64,000 nucleotides of DNA from assembly GCA_040386935.1 (NCBI GenBank), contig JAZKEQ010000005.1, positions 62,001-126,000 on the forward strand, given 5' to 3'. Origin of the DNA: JABMMZ01 sp040386935 (GTDB taxonomy: Bacteria; Bacteroidota; Bacteroidia; NS11-12g; UBA955). Made by a program: the position numbers and the translations under genes. Under the pieces are notes generated by a model. It worked only from the letters and a program-made list of their open reading frames with translations. It did no database searches and was not told the DNA's origin. Below are positions 34,174-42,322 of the stretch, piece after piece; position 1 is the first letter of the stretch, and every line of letters starts with the position of its first letter.

Positions 34174-34677
34174 TTATTTGAGTAATACCAATTGACCGGT
34201 GTGATAAGACAGGTGAGTACATCTTGTAAGCAGGATGTTTAACTTGTTGCGATGCGGTTCTTTTTCAAAGTCTTCAGCAGAAACAGCCGTGTGTTTTTCG
34301 AACCATTGATCATTAGTCAAGCTTTCTATCTTTTGATTAAATACTTCTTTGTGCTTGCTCCATTGCGCTCTCAATGTTTGGGCTGAAGGCAATTCGCTAA
34401 CAGCTTTATCAGGTGATTTAATGAAAGGGTGATTGAGTTCCGGATATAATTTTTCGCCCAAGTCTAATAGAACGATCATATCGTCATGCACTGCTGTCAA
34501 ATGACCTAAAAGATAAAGGCCTCTGTTTTTACCTGGTGCAATTTCTTTTTGCAATTGTTCGTCAGTAAGGTTATCGAGTATGGTGTCCCAGTTTTTTAAT
34601 ACGCCATACCATCGGTCTACGACCATTTTAACCATTGTTTGATTATTATTTTGATTGTTGGATTGTGAGTTATTCAT
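34174..34677 (-). CDS. DinB-like (DUF664/YfiT-type) putative metal-dependent protein
   Basis: 167 aa. Four-helix-bundle DinB superfamily, unrelated to DNA polymerase DinB. Metal-ligand His residues are in YLLGHLTAVHDD and THLSYHTGQLVLLK, the usual three-His pattern. Family members are thiol transferases or stress-induced proteins of mostly unknown substrate. The N-terminal 15 residues are Asn/Gln-rich. Start ATG 34677, with a TACATTTG -7 box only 4 nt upstream, predicting a leaderless mRNA. It diverges from the GlxA-type regulator, a possible controller. Confidence 0.82.
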   Translation of the reverse strand: MNNSQSNNQNNNQTMVKMVVDRWYGVLKNWDTILDNLTDEQLQKEIAPGKNRGLYLLGHLTAVHDDMIVLLDLGEKLYPELNHPFIKSPDKAVSELPSAQTLRAQWSKHKEVFNQKIESLTNDQWFEKHTAVSAEDFEKEPHRNKLNILLTRCTHLSYHTGQLVLLK

Positions 34678-34681
34678 GGTA

Positions 34682-34689
34682 CAAATGTA
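34682..34689 (-). promoter_or_regulatory. -7 promoter element for the DinB-like/SRPBCC pair
   Basis: Plus-strand CAAATGTA reads TACATTTG on the minus strand, 4 nt before the ATG at 34677. Confidence 0.55.
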
Positions 34690-34760
34690 TTGTCTAAATA
34701 ACGTGTTATAGGGGTGTGAAATAGACTTTATGGCGGGTTGATTTGGACATTGTAAAATGG

Positions 34761-34768
34761 TATCTTTG
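34761..34768 (+). promoter_or_regulatory. -7 promoter element (TATCTTTG) for the GlxA-type regulator
   Basis: Exact TAnnTTTG match ending 7 nt before the ATG at 34776. Together with 34682-34689 it makes a divergent promoter pair. Confidence 0.6.
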
Positions 34769-34775
34769 CCTCATC

Positions 34776-35765
34776 ATGCAGCAACATCTTACCATAATAG
34801 TACCCGAAGGGCTTAATAACTTGAGCAGTATAGTTGGTGCTTACAAAATATTTAAAAGAGCCAATATGTATTGGAAACAATTGGGGTATGGTGAATTATT
34901 TGATATTCAACTCGCGGGGATTTCTGAAAAAGTAGAGTTTCACGAAGGCTTATTTTCTGTAAAACCACATACCCATATTTCTGCAATACATAAAACCAAT
35001 CTCATCATCATTCCATCATTGAATCACAATTATGAAAAGTCATTGAAGGATAATAAAGTGATTGTTGAATGGATTGAGCAGCAATATAAAGAAGGCGCAG
35101 AGGTAGCGAGTATTTGCACCGGTGCTTTTTTATTGGCTGCTACAGGGTTGCTCGATGGTAAAAGTTGTTCTACGCATTGGTCGGCCACCAATGATTTCAG
35201 ATACATGTTTCCAAAAGTAAAGCTTCAAGCTGATCAGTTAATTACAGATGAGAATGGCATTTATACCAATGGGGGTGCTTATTCATTTCTGAATCTGATG
35301 CTCTATCTGGTAGAGAAATATTACGACAGACAAACAGCCATCATGTGCTCCAAGGTATTTCAAATTGAAATGGACAGACATACACAATCCGAATTTTCAA
35401 TCTTCACAGGTCAGAAGGCGCATGGCGATGAAGTGGTAATAAAGGCACAAGAGTTTATTGAAAATAATATTCAGGAAAAGATATCTGTCGATCAATTGTC
35501 TTCTATGCTCTCTGTGGGTCGCAGGACATTCGACCGCAGATTTATAAAAGCCACGGGAAATACACCTGTTGAATATGCACAAAGGGTAAAAGTTGAATCG
35601 GCCAAAAAATCGTTTGAAACCAGTCGTAAAAATATCAATGAAGTGATGTACGAAGTGGGCTATTCAGATGTCAAGGCTTTTCGCGAAGTATTCCGGAAAA
35701 TCACAGGTATGTCACCGCTTGAGTATAGAGGGAAATACAATAAGGAGATAGGGGTGAGGAAATAG
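34776..35765 (+). CDS. GlxA family transcriptional regulator (DJ-1/PfpI domain plus AraC HTH)
   Basis: 329 aa. The N-terminal DJ-1/PfpI-like domain (1-190) contains the nucleophile-elbow-like ASICTGAFLLAATGLLDGKSCSTHW. The C-terminal AraC-type double HTH (about 225-325) has KISVDQLSSMLSVGRRTFDRRFIKATGNTPVEY and EVMYEVGYSDVKAFREVFRKITGMSPLEYR. Such regulators sense small molecules and activate nearby genes; divergent placement suggests control of the DinB-like/SRPBCC pair, which is inference. The ATG at 34776 is supported by the -7 box; an upstream in-frame start at 34743 would span the promoter. Confidence 0.9.
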   Translation: MQQHLTIIVPEGLNNLSSIVGAYKIFKRANMYWKQLGYGELFDIQLAGISEKVEFHEGLFSVKPHTHISAIHKTNLIIIPSLNHNYEKSLKDNKVIVEWIEQQYKEGAEVASICTGAFLLAATGLLDGKSCSTHWSATNDFRYMFPKVKLQADQLITDENGIYTNGGAYSFLNLMLYLVEKYYDRQTAIMCSKVFQIEMDRHTQSEFSIFTGQKAHGDEVVIKAQEFIENNIQEKISVDQLSSMLSVGRRTFDRRFIKATGNTPVEYAQRVKVESAKKSFETSRKNINEVMYEVGYSDVKAFREVFRKITGMSPLEYRGKYNKEIGVRK

Positions 35766-35849
35766 TGGTGAGTGAAATTGGCATTATCCGTTAATCAATC
35801 TCAATGTCTCAGAATTAATTGGAACCATCCAACTCAAATCATTTAACTA

Positions 35850-36494
35850 TCAAGTTATTTGTGCTTTTTTTACCCCATATACCCTCGACCATCTAATAAT
35901 TAAAGGTACTAAAAGGGCAGTTGGTAAAAGCCAGGCAATAAGTCCCGGTAAATAGGTGTTATTGACCACAAGAAATGCTGTAGCAGAAGCAATATAGCTT
36001 CCCATCATTCTTTGGATATGGGTAGTTTGCCAATAGTTTTTAATATTCGAGCGACCTTTAAAATTGATGTAATCCTGATAAACAAAGATTAAACTGATGC
36101 CGCCAAAAACTATTAATACCCAACCTAATGCACTCGACTTTATTATATAATAGCTACCCAAACTGATAAAAGCCAAACCAAAAATCAACATAATACATGT
36201 GATGAACCAATCAATTATTGAAATAGCGTCTTGTTGTTTTTTATTTAAGTACCGCTTGCCTGTAATTAGCATGTAGGCGGTAAAGATGCCGATGATAAAC
36301 AAAAAGAAACTCGGGTGTAAATACGAAAGAAGTAAAGCTAATACAGCTGCCGAAAGCATGCTGTAATAATATATCTTGCCAATGCGTTTGTGAATTGCAT
36401 TCCCTTTTTTGGTAAGTAAAATATATAAGCCCAATAACAGACTACAACTGCCGCCAATAATATGTAAGATTAATAAAATATTGAATAAAGTCAT
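35850..36494 (-). CDS. DUF2306-like integral membrane protein
   Basis: 214 aa with about six to seven hydrophobic segments. The N-terminal HIIGGSCSLLLGLYILLTKKG-type stretch, followed by HKRIGKIYYYSML, is characteristic of DUF2306-like Bacteroidota membrane proteins, where His residues flank helices as in heme- or quinone-binding proteins. Function unknown. It is convergent with the GlxA regulator and separated from the MATE gene by 190 bp in which I see only its own -7 box (36521-36528) and no terminator. Confidence 0.65.
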   Translation of the reverse strand: MTLFNILLILHIIGGSCSLLLGLYILLTKKGNAIHKRIGKIYYYSMLSAAVLALLLSYLHPSFFLFIIGIFTAYMLITGKRYLNKKQQDAISIIDWFITCIMLIFGLAFISLGSYYIIKSSALGWVLIVFGGISLIFVYQDYINFKGRSNIKNYWQTTHIQRMMGSYIASATAFLVVNNTYLPGLIAWLLPTALLVPLIIRWSRVYGVKKAQIT

Positions 36495-36520
36495 AAACAG
36501 ATTGATATATTCCTGTTATT

Positions 36521-36528
36521 CAAATGTA
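36521..36528 (-). promoter_or_regulatory. -7 promoter element for the DUF2306-like gene
   Basis: Plus-strand CAAATGTA reads TACATTTG on the minus strand, 26 nt before the ATG at 36494. Confidence 0.5.
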
Positions 36529-36684
36529 GTCGTCTCAATTCAAATGGCCAAATGTAGTGAATGTGAAAATTAGTTAGGAAGAAGTCAAAGTGATTATAAG
36601 GAAACCAATCCTGAAGTACTGTAACAAATGCCATTCATACTGATCACAATTATCAAATTATTAAATTACCATATCATCAAATTA

Positions 36685-38088
36685 TTACACCTTCACTTCT
36701 TTCCATTTTCCCTTTTTAAAATAATACCAGGCAATTAATGCAATCAGTGTTTCAGCGGCAGGAATGGCAATAAAAGCACCGGTAGACTTTAAATCAAATC
36801 CCTTGGCTAAGAGGTAGGCCAATGGTATTTGAATGAGCCAGAAGCCCACGAAGTTGATAATGGTAGGTGTCTTTGTGTCGCCCGCACCGTTTAACGCTTG
36901 AGTCATTACCATGCCTATGCCATAAAATACATAACCCATGCCAATGATTTGTAAAGCTTCGGCACCATAGGCTACTACTGCATCGTCATTTGAAAAAATA
37001 CGGATAATGGGTTTAGAACAAAATACAAATAATACCATTACAAAACTCATGAAGATGGCATTGTATTTCGCTGTGAGCATCACACTGGTTTCCGCTCTTT
37101 GTATTTCTTTAGCACCTAGATTTTGTCCTACTAAAGTTGCAGCAGCATTGCTGAGTCCCCATGCCGGTAAAATAAAGAATACGACATTGCGTATTGCTAT
37201 TTGATAACCTGCCGATGCGGTAGTGCCACCTGTTTCAGCCACTAAGCGCGCCAGTACAATCCAACTGCCGCTGGCAATAATGAATTGGAATGTAGCAGGC
37301 CAACCAATGTTGATGATGGATTTAATAATAGGGCCATCATAGGTAAAATGTTTGCGATAAAACTTTAAAATACCGCTGCCTGTAAATAAATGGTAACACT
37401 GGTAAATAACACCGGCACTTCTGCCAATTACAGTAGCAATGGCAGCTCCCTTCAACCCATACAGATTAATAAATATAGGGCAAAGAATAATGTTGATGAC
37501 ACTGGCTATCCACAAACTTTTCATGGCCATGGCAGCATTGCCTGCGCCACGAAAAATACCATTGATAAGAAACAATAAAATAATGGCCAAACTGCCACCC
37601 ATCATGATGCGGGTAAAGATGGCTCCGTCTCTTACAACATCTTCACTTGCACCCATCAATCTGAGTATGTCATCAGCAAAATATGCACCTGCGCTGCTGA
37701 TAATAACAGTTACCAGTAATGCAATAATCAAAGCCTGAGCACCGGCATGGGCTGCTGCCTCCGGATTTTTTTCACCAATGCGCCTTGCAACAATCGCAGT
37801 AGCTGCAGTGCTTAATCCAATGGCCAATGAATATACAATAGTGATAACAGATTCTGTTAAACCAACAGTTGCTATGGCATTTTCGCCCAGCTTACTGACA
37901 AAGAACATATCGACTACGGCAAATACACTCTCAAGGCTGAGTTCAAGTATCATCGGTACTGCCAGTAAAAATACTGCTTTTGGTATGCTGCCCTGGGTGT
38001 AATCCTGTTCTTCTCCATTCAATGAAAGTTTAATGGCGTTCCATATTTTATTGCCTTTAGTAGGTGAGGGAGTGGTGGCTGAGCTCAT
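36685..38088 (-). CDS. MATE family efflux transporter
   Basis: 467 aa, twelve predicted transmembrane helices. MATE features are PKAVFLLAVPMILELSLESVFAVVDMFFVSKLGENAIATVGL in the first repeat and the equivalent AVYGAEALQIIGMGYVFYG/MVMTQALNGAGDTKTPT in the second. MATE proteins export cationic drugs or metabolites with Na+ or H+. It is the last gene of the ArsR-SRPBCC-SRPBCC-MATE operon (5 nt after the preceding stop), so it is probably induced together with them. Substrate unknown. The first 25 residues are hydrophilic and low-complexity. Confidence 0.92.
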   Translation of the reverse strand: MSSATTPSPTKGNKIWNAIKLSLNGEEQDYTQGSIPKAVFLLAVPMILELSLESVFAVVDMFFVSKLGENAIATVGLTESVITIVYSLAIGLSTAATAIVARRIGEKNPEAAAHAGAQALIIALLVTVIISSAGAYFADDILRLMGASEDVVRDGAIFTRIMMGGSLAIILLFLINGIFRGAGNAAMAMKSLWIASVINIILCPIFINLYGLKGAAIATVIGRSAGVIYQCYHLFTGSGILKFYRKHFTYDGPIIKSIINIGWPATFQFIIASGSWIVLARLVAETGGTTASAGYQIAIRNVVFFILPAWGLSNAAATLVGQNLGAKEIQRAETSVMLTAKYNAIFMSFVMVLFVFCSKPIIRIFSNDDAVVAYGAEALQIIGMGYVFYGIGMVMTQALNGAGDTKTPTIINFVGFWLIQIPLAYLLAKGFDLKSTGAFIAIPAAETLIALIAWYYFKKGKWKEVKV

Positions 38089-38093
38089 AAAAA

Positions 38094-38540
38094 TTAATTT
38101 GTAAGTTGTGTAATATATTGTTGTAAAGATTTGTGGATGATGTCTGTCCAGCCGGCAACAAAGTTTTCTTCGGCTAGGTCCGGATTGCTGCTAGGGAAAG
38201 TATGTAAACCGCTATGGATAAGTTTTAATAGGGTTGAGCTTTTGTCAGGTGTTTCAAATAGTTCGAAAGTAACATATGAGATGCCTTCATAGCCTTTGTA
38301 ACGCCAACTGTAAGTGAGTTTGTGTTGTTCAACTACTTCAGTTATTTCACATAAATGGATATAAGTATGTTCTGGATCCTTTCCTCCTTCAAATGTAAAT
38401 TGATAACCTAATTCGGCTTTAAAACCGGGTAGATCAAAATACCATTTTTTTATTTCGGTATCATCAGTAAGCGCTTTCCATACAATATGGGCAGGCACTG
38501 CAAATGTTCTTTCAATAATTATAGGATGATGAATTGTCAT
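38094..38540 (-). CDS. SRPBCC (AHSA1-like) domain protein
   Basis: 148 aa from the ATG at 38540 (MTIHHPIIIERTFAVPAHIVWKALTD). A longer frame to 38576 overlaps the upstream stop codon and lacks homology. The single SRPBCC domain has IKKWYFDLPGF, LTYSWRYKGYEGISYVTFEL and a C-terminal FVAGWTDIIHKSLQQYI helix. In many bacteria such proteins are encoded beside ArsR regulators, exactly as here. Ligand unknown. 16 nt downstream of the previous SRPBCC gene. Confidence 0.87.
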   Translation of the reverse strand: MTIHHPIIIERTFAVPAHIVWKALTDDTEIKKWYFDLPGFKAELGYQFTFEGGKDPEHTYIHLCEITEVVEQHKLTYSWRYKGYEGISYVTFELFETPDKSSTLLKLIHSGLHTFPSSNPDLAEENFVAGWTDIIHKSLQQYITQLTN

Positions 38541-38556
38541 ACTGTTTTTTTTAAGG

Positions 38557-39033
38557 TTATTTGTTGTGTGATACAAGATAGTCGTCTAATCGGCTCAGCA
38601 TCTGCTTTGCACCTTCTTCTGCACCATAAGTTTCAACTACTCTTTGTAAAGCTCCTGTTGATGCAAATGTGCTGCGCATAGTTATTAGTGTAGCCTCTTT
38701 ATTCTCTTCAAAAGTAACTGTTGCATGGAAATCAACCGGTTGGGTATCATCGTCACCTGTGTGTTTGTAAACGAGTTTTTCGGGACGGATAATTTCAATG
38801 AATTTAATTCTATTGTGGTAGTCCCTGCCATCGGGTCCGTGCAAGGTAAAATCCCATACTCCACCAGGAGTTAAATTCATCTCATGAGTAGTGGTTGTAA
38901 ATCCATTTGGTCCATACCAATGTTTGATATGTTCAGGTGATGTCCAAACTTCAAATATGAGTTCTCTTGGCGCTTTAATGAGGCGTGTTATAATAATTTC
39001 ACGGCCCTGTATTTTACTATTTGAATGGGTCAT
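38557..39033 (-). CDS. SRPBCC (AHSA1-like) domain protein
   Basis: 158 aa. Begins IIITRLIKAPRELIFEVWTSPEHIKHWYGP, with GGVWDFTLHGPDGRDY and a C-terminal LDDYLVSHNK tail; this is the COG3832-type Aha1/SRPBCC family common next to ArsR repressors. It differs clearly from the neighbouring SRPBCC protein, so this is not a recent duplication. Second gene of the operon, 25 nt after arsR-like. Probably ligand-binding; catalytic activity unproven. Confidence 0.88.
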   Translation of the reverse strand: MTHSNSKIQGREIIITRLIKAPRELIFEVWTSPEHIKHWYGPNGFTTTTHEMNLTPGGVWDFTLHGPDGRDYHNRIKFIEIIRPEKLVYKHTGDDDTQPVDFHATVTFEENKEATLITMRSTFASTGALQRVVETYGAEEGAKQMLSRLDDYLVSHNK

Positions 39034-39058
39034 ATTCTATCAATTTCTTTCTCCTGTA

Positions 39059-39433
39059 TTATTTCTTTTTTGGTCTTACAGTTTGTGTTGTTTTCTTGTC
39101 TTTTTTCTTTGTAGTAGTTTTTTTTGCCTGCATTTCTACCAGGTAAGATTCGAGTGCATCCAATTTGCTGCTCCAGAATTGTTTATACTGTTCTACCCAA
39201 TGGGATATTTCATTGAGCTTCTCAAGTTTTGCTTCGCAATATCTTTCTCTCCCCTGAGGTTTTATAACAATTAAACCACATTCAGTCAAAATTTTAATGT
39301 GCTTTGAAATTGCAGGTCGGCTAACATCAAATCGGTCTGCTACGGCATTCAGGTTCAGTGACTGGTTGGCCAACAGGTGAATAATTTCACGTCTGGTGGG
39401 GTCGGCTATTGCCTGAAAAACATCTCTTCTCAT
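39059..39433 (-). CDS. ArsR-family winged-helix repressor
   Basis: 124 aa from the ATG at 39433. MRRDVFQAIADPTRREIIHLLANQSLNLNAVADRF followed by SRPAISKHIKILTECGLI is a standard ArsR wHTH. The metal-binding CxC of true arsenic sensors is absent, so it belongs to the SRPBCC-associated, non-metal subgroup. The C-terminus is strongly basic (KKTTTKKKDKK). An in-frame extension to 39487 covers the promoter and operators and is rejected. It heads the operon; two operator-like sites at 39455-39470 and 39481-39496 suggest autoregulation. Confidence 0.92.
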   Translation of the reverse strand: MRRDVFQAIADPTRREIIHLLANQSLNLNAVADRFDVSRPAISKHIKILTECGLIVIKPQGRERYCEAKLEKLNEISHWVEQYKQFWSSKLDALESYLVEMQAKKTTTKKKDKKTTQTVRPKKK

Positions 39434-39454
39434 AAGTTTGTTGTGGTTATTTGT

Positions 39455-39470
39455 GTAACCAATTGGTTTC
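39455..39470 (-). promoter_or_regulatory. Predicted ArsR operator 1
   Basis: GTAACCAATTGGTTTC, containing the 12-bp perfect palindrome AACCAATTGGTT. It matches the form GTAAC-N5-GGTTWC shared with the second site and lies between the -7 box and the arsR-like start. Confidence 0.6.
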
Positions 39471-39477
39471 AAAATTA
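39470..39477 (-). promoter_or_regulatory. -7 promoter element for the ArsR operon
   Basis: Plus-strand CAAAATTA reads TAATTTTG on the minus strand, 36 nt before the ATG at 39433 and exactly between the two operator-like sites. A second TAAATTTG (39498-39505) is a possible alternative. Confidence 0.55.
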
Positions 39478-39480
39478 TGC

Positions 39481-39496
39481 GTAACATTTCGGTTAC
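39481..39496 (-). promoter_or_regulatory. Predicted ArsR operator 2
   Basis: GTAACATTTCGGTTAC, part of the inverted repeat GCGTAAC-N6-GTTACGC (39479-39498). It shares the GTAAC-N5-GGTTWC form with site 1 and starts 26 bp from it. Confidence 0.6.
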
Positions 39497-39585
39497 GCAA
39501 ATTTATTTTACTATAATTGAAAAATTGTACCGTGAACAGGTGTGAATATGTGTTGCCATAGAATTTCTAATTCTCTGATTTCTTG

Positions 39586-39593
39586 TATCTTTG
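39586..39593 (+). promoter_or_regulatory. -7 promoter element (TATCTTTG) for the PhnA-like gene
   Basis: Exact TAnnTTTG match, 22 nt before the ATG at 39616. It overrides an in-frame TTG at 39583. Confidence 0.65.
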
Positions 39594-39615
39594 TCGCATT
39601 CAAATAGCATTAATC

Positions 39616-39825
39616 ATGGAAGTAAAAGACAGTAATGGTAACAAACTAAACGAAGGCGATAACGTACAAATTATCAAAGATCTGAAAGTTAAGGGCAGTT
39701 CAAGTGTGCTGAAAAGAGGCACCATGGTGAAAAATATCAAATTAACAGATGATGAGCAGGCCATTGAAGGACGTGTAGAAAAAGTAATGATGGTTCTGAA
39801 AACAGAATTCTTAAAGAAAGTTTAA
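39616..39825 (+). CDS. PhnA-like (YjdM C-terminal domain) small protein
   Basis: 69 aa. VKDSNGNKLNEGDNVQIIKDLKVKGSSSVLKRGT and IEGRVEKVMMVLKTEFLKK match the C-terminal beta-barrel of PhnA/YjdM, the alkylphosphonate uptake-operon protein of unknown function. The N-terminal zinc-ribbon of full-length YjdM is missing; stand-alone C-terminal versions are common in Bacteroidota. No other phn genes are near, so a phosphonate role is doubtful. The stop codon shares TTAA with the convergent membrane protein gene. Confidence 0.85.
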   Translation: MEVKDSNGNKLNEGDNVQIIKDLKVKGSSSVLKRGTMVKNIKLTDDEQAIEGRVEKVMMVLKTEFLKKV

Positions 39826-41204
39826 GGCAGTTTGAGTAATTGATACCTGCCTGTATCCAATACAAAATAGCGGGCATTTAAAGTTTTAATTGGCAACCTG
39901 TCAAAAGGGCGAAATAGAAATTCATCGGCCTTTAATTCTGATTGGTTATTGTTGTATTCCATGTCTTCTTGTTTTGTAATACTCACAGTTTTTTTGCAAT
40001 GGATGGCTGAATAGTACATAGTTTGGAAACCGTACGACCAATTGCCCATTTCATAATATTCTTTACCCATTTGCCCTTCGGGGACATAAAATTTAGTACC
40101 GTTTTGTTGTTGAGCCTTATTTGCAAATTCTCTGATCTGTGCGGTCATGCCACTGTATCGTAAACCTGTACCAAACATGCCATATGCCCTTATTACAATA
40201 ATAATTCCAACTAGCGCAAGCAATCTGTAGTTGAGTTTTATTGTAGGTAACCAAAGCAAAGCAATAAACACAAATGGAAAGTAAACCTGCTCAATGTAAC
40301 GGTCTACAGAACCCGGAGGAAACATTAGCCAGATGATAATAGCAATGCACTTAATGGCAACAATGTAAATTGCCAAATACCAATATCGTTTGTTTTTGAG
40401 TAGAACAAAAATCCCACAGAAATACATAATGACCACATCCCAATAATGGAGTGTCAATAATTTCAATCCTGCTAGCAAAGTATTAGGCTTAAATATTTTA
40501 TGTATGGAGGCAATGCTGAAGGCATTATTGAATACATCAAATTTGCCTTTTTCATAAGTTGATATGCCGGTCTTTTTCCAAATTATATATACAGCAAGTA
40601 ACAGGAAAGTCATCAACCATATTTTCAGATCTTTTTTAACCGGTACCATTAAAGCCATTATGCAATAGAAACAATAAATGGCCATGGGGTGTGAGGTGAA
40701 AACTAGGAGCGTTAATAGACTTGCGATTGAATAAAATAATGGCCCTTTTGAGGTAGTTTGATAAAATTGAATAAAGGCCATCAGTAATATCAAAAGGCTG
40801 AGTCCGTAATACAATTCAAACTGAGGTGTGACAATTGAAAAGCGTATACCTGCAAATTGAATTAACGTAATCATTAAGCCAGCATTCAGATTGTTTAGTT
40901 TTTTGATGGCGATATAAACCAATAGTGCGCTGAACAATACATGGTTGATGGAATAGAGCAGGGCCAATACTTTTAGAGGTAGATGCAGCCAGGTGCCAAT
41001 TGCAGGAAGCAGTTCTGCTAAAACAAGAACAAAACGACCGTGTTCAACATGGAAAAATCCTGAATTGACTGTATGGAAAAAGTAATAGCCCGCATCGGTA
41101 TAAAGTCTTTCAAAGTAAAAGCGAATGGCTAGCCAGAATAAAAAAACAAACGCAACACGTATCAGCCAAGTTGTGTATTTATCTGTATGATTTATTGCAA
41201 TCAT
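39822..41204 (-). CDS. Polytopic membrane protein, possible GT-C-type glycosyltransferase
   Basis: 460 aa with about ten to eleven transmembrane helices and a C-terminal soluble tail of about 85 residues. The first loop holds an acidic residue after helix 1 (RLYTDAGYYFFHTVN) and the pair EHGRF, reminiscent of the catalytic Asp/Glu loop of GT-C enzymes, but I cannot assign a family. It overlaps the upstream glycosyltransferase gene by 4 nt (ATGA), so it is probably part of the same surface-glycan pathway. O-antigen polymerase-like or plain integral membrane roles are alternatives. Confidence 0.6.
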   Translation of the reverse strand: MIAINHTDKYTTWLIRVAFVFLFWLAIRFYFERLYTDAGYYFFHTVNSGFFHVEHGRFVLVLAELLPAIGTWLHLPLKVLALLYSINHVLFSALLVYIAIKKLNNLNAGLMITLIQFAGIRFSIVTPQFELYYGLSLLILLMAFIQFYQTTSKGPLFYSIASLLTLLVFTSHPMAIYCFYCIMALMVPVKKDLKIWLMTFLLLAVYIIWKKTGISTYEKGKFDVFNNAFSIASIHKIFKPNTLLAGLKLLTLHYWDVVIMYFCGIFVLLKNKRYWYLAIYIVAIKCIAIIIWLMFPPGSVDRYIEQVYFPFVFIALLWLPTIKLNYRLLALVGIIIVIRAYGMFGTGLRYSGMTAQIREFANKAQQQNGTKFYVPEGQMGKEYYEMGNWSYGFQTMYYSAIHCKKTVSITKQEDMEYNNNQSELKADEFLFRPFDRLPIKTLNARYFVLDTGRYQLLKLP

Positions 41205-42322
41205 TGCTTAATTAATTGGATCAGTAATTCTGCATTTGTTTGGTTATTATATCGACTTTTTTCGAGGTAAGCCCTTCGCTTTTTGATGTCTTCTTCGGTA
41301 AATTTTTTATTCAACAATCCTTGAATCTGTTTGACCATTTCAGCAGTTGTATGCGTTACAGTACAAGCCTGTTCAACACCTGTATTGGCTACCATCAATT
41401 CATTTACAACGCAGTGTCTGCCGCGATAAAGCGCATTGAGTAGTTTAAGTTTAATACCTGTTCCCTGAAAAGTAGGAAGTACATTGATCTGCGCATTGGC
41501 AATGGCATTGGTAATTTCTTCATTATTCCATTGTTCCTGCAGTGTAATGTGAGGGTGTTTTTCACAAGCAGATATTAACTCTCTGCTAGCATTATTACCT
41601 GCTATGATGACCGGAAATTTTATTTTATTGAACACTTCCTTTACCAGATACATGGCGGCATAATTATTCTCCCCTACACCAAGATTGCCATGGTATAATA
41701 TGAAATCACCACTACCGGTTTTTATTTCTACATCGTCATTGGCATGAAAGGCGGGTAGTAATGTTGTATTGTGGTATTTGTGGTTGAGGTAGTCGGTATC
41801 GGCAGATGAAATAGCCAATGTATGCTGGGCAAATTTTAATATGCGTTCATAGTGCTTCAGATTATCTGACTCATTTCTAAAAAAATATTTTTTAAAAAAA
41901 TTGCCTTCTACCATTTCCAGATTTTTATAATAATCATGCTCAATATTATGGGTACGCACTAATTTTATTCTGTCTTTTAATTTGGCATGACGCAAGAAAA
42001 AGGTGGAATGTAACCCTTCGAATAATATTGGTGCATTGTTTTTTAAGAGGTTGGTCAGCAGCTCTTCATTATTTCTGGTCAATACAATATAAGGGGTATT
42101 GCCGATAAATGGATTTTTATAACGACTGCGCGGATAGTAGTATACTTTTTTGCAGAGTTTGTTCAATTCAGGTGCTTCGCTTCTGCCATATTGGAAACAG
42201 TGTAAAGTTATTTGCATGCCCAGTTGGTGCAGCCATCTCAGTTTGTGGAATATATCGATAACCCCACCGTAGTCGGAAGGGTAGGGTACATCAAATGCCA
42301 CTATATGAAGCGATCGGTTCAC
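41201..42322 (-). CDS. Glycosyltransferase, family 4-like
   Basis: 373 aa with a GT-B layout. The N-terminal half includes PYPSDYGGVIDIFHKLRWLHQLG; the C-terminal Rossmann half has DFILYHGNLGVGENNYAAMYL and the acceptor/donor region NVLPTFQGTGIKLKLLNALYRGRHCVVNE. RTHNIEHDYY is typical of GT4 proteins acting on lipid-linked glycans. Sugar and acceptor unknown. ATGA-type 4-nt overlaps with both neighbours indicate one operon of three glycan genes. Confidence 0.82.
   Translation of the reverse strand: MNRSLHIVAFDVPYPSDYGGVIDIFHKLRWLHQLGMQITLHCFQYGRSEAPELNKLCKKVYYYPRSRYKNPFIGNTPYIVLTRNNEELLTNLLKNNAPILFEGLHSTFFLRHAKLKDRIKLVRTHNIEHDYYKNLEMVEGNFFKKYFFRNESDNLKHYERILKFAQHTLAISSADTDYLNHKYHNTTLLPAFHANDDVEIKTGSGDFILYHGNLGVGENNYAAMYLVKEVFNKIKFPVIIAGNNASRELISACEKHPHITLQEQWNNEEITNAIANAQINVLPTFQGTGIKLKLLNALYRGRHCVVNELMVANTGVEQACTVTHTTAEMVKQIQGLLNKKFTEEDIKKRRAYLEKSRYNNQTNAELLIQLIKQ

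Noticed and set aside
34174..34677. DNA polymerase IV (DinB)
   Set aside because: This is the unrelated DinB-like metal-binding four-helix family; the true polymerase IV is at 20485-21639.
39616..39825. Phosphonate-utilisation locus
   Set aside because: Only a PhnA/YjdM C-terminal-like protein is present; no phn transport or C-P lyase genes are in the window.
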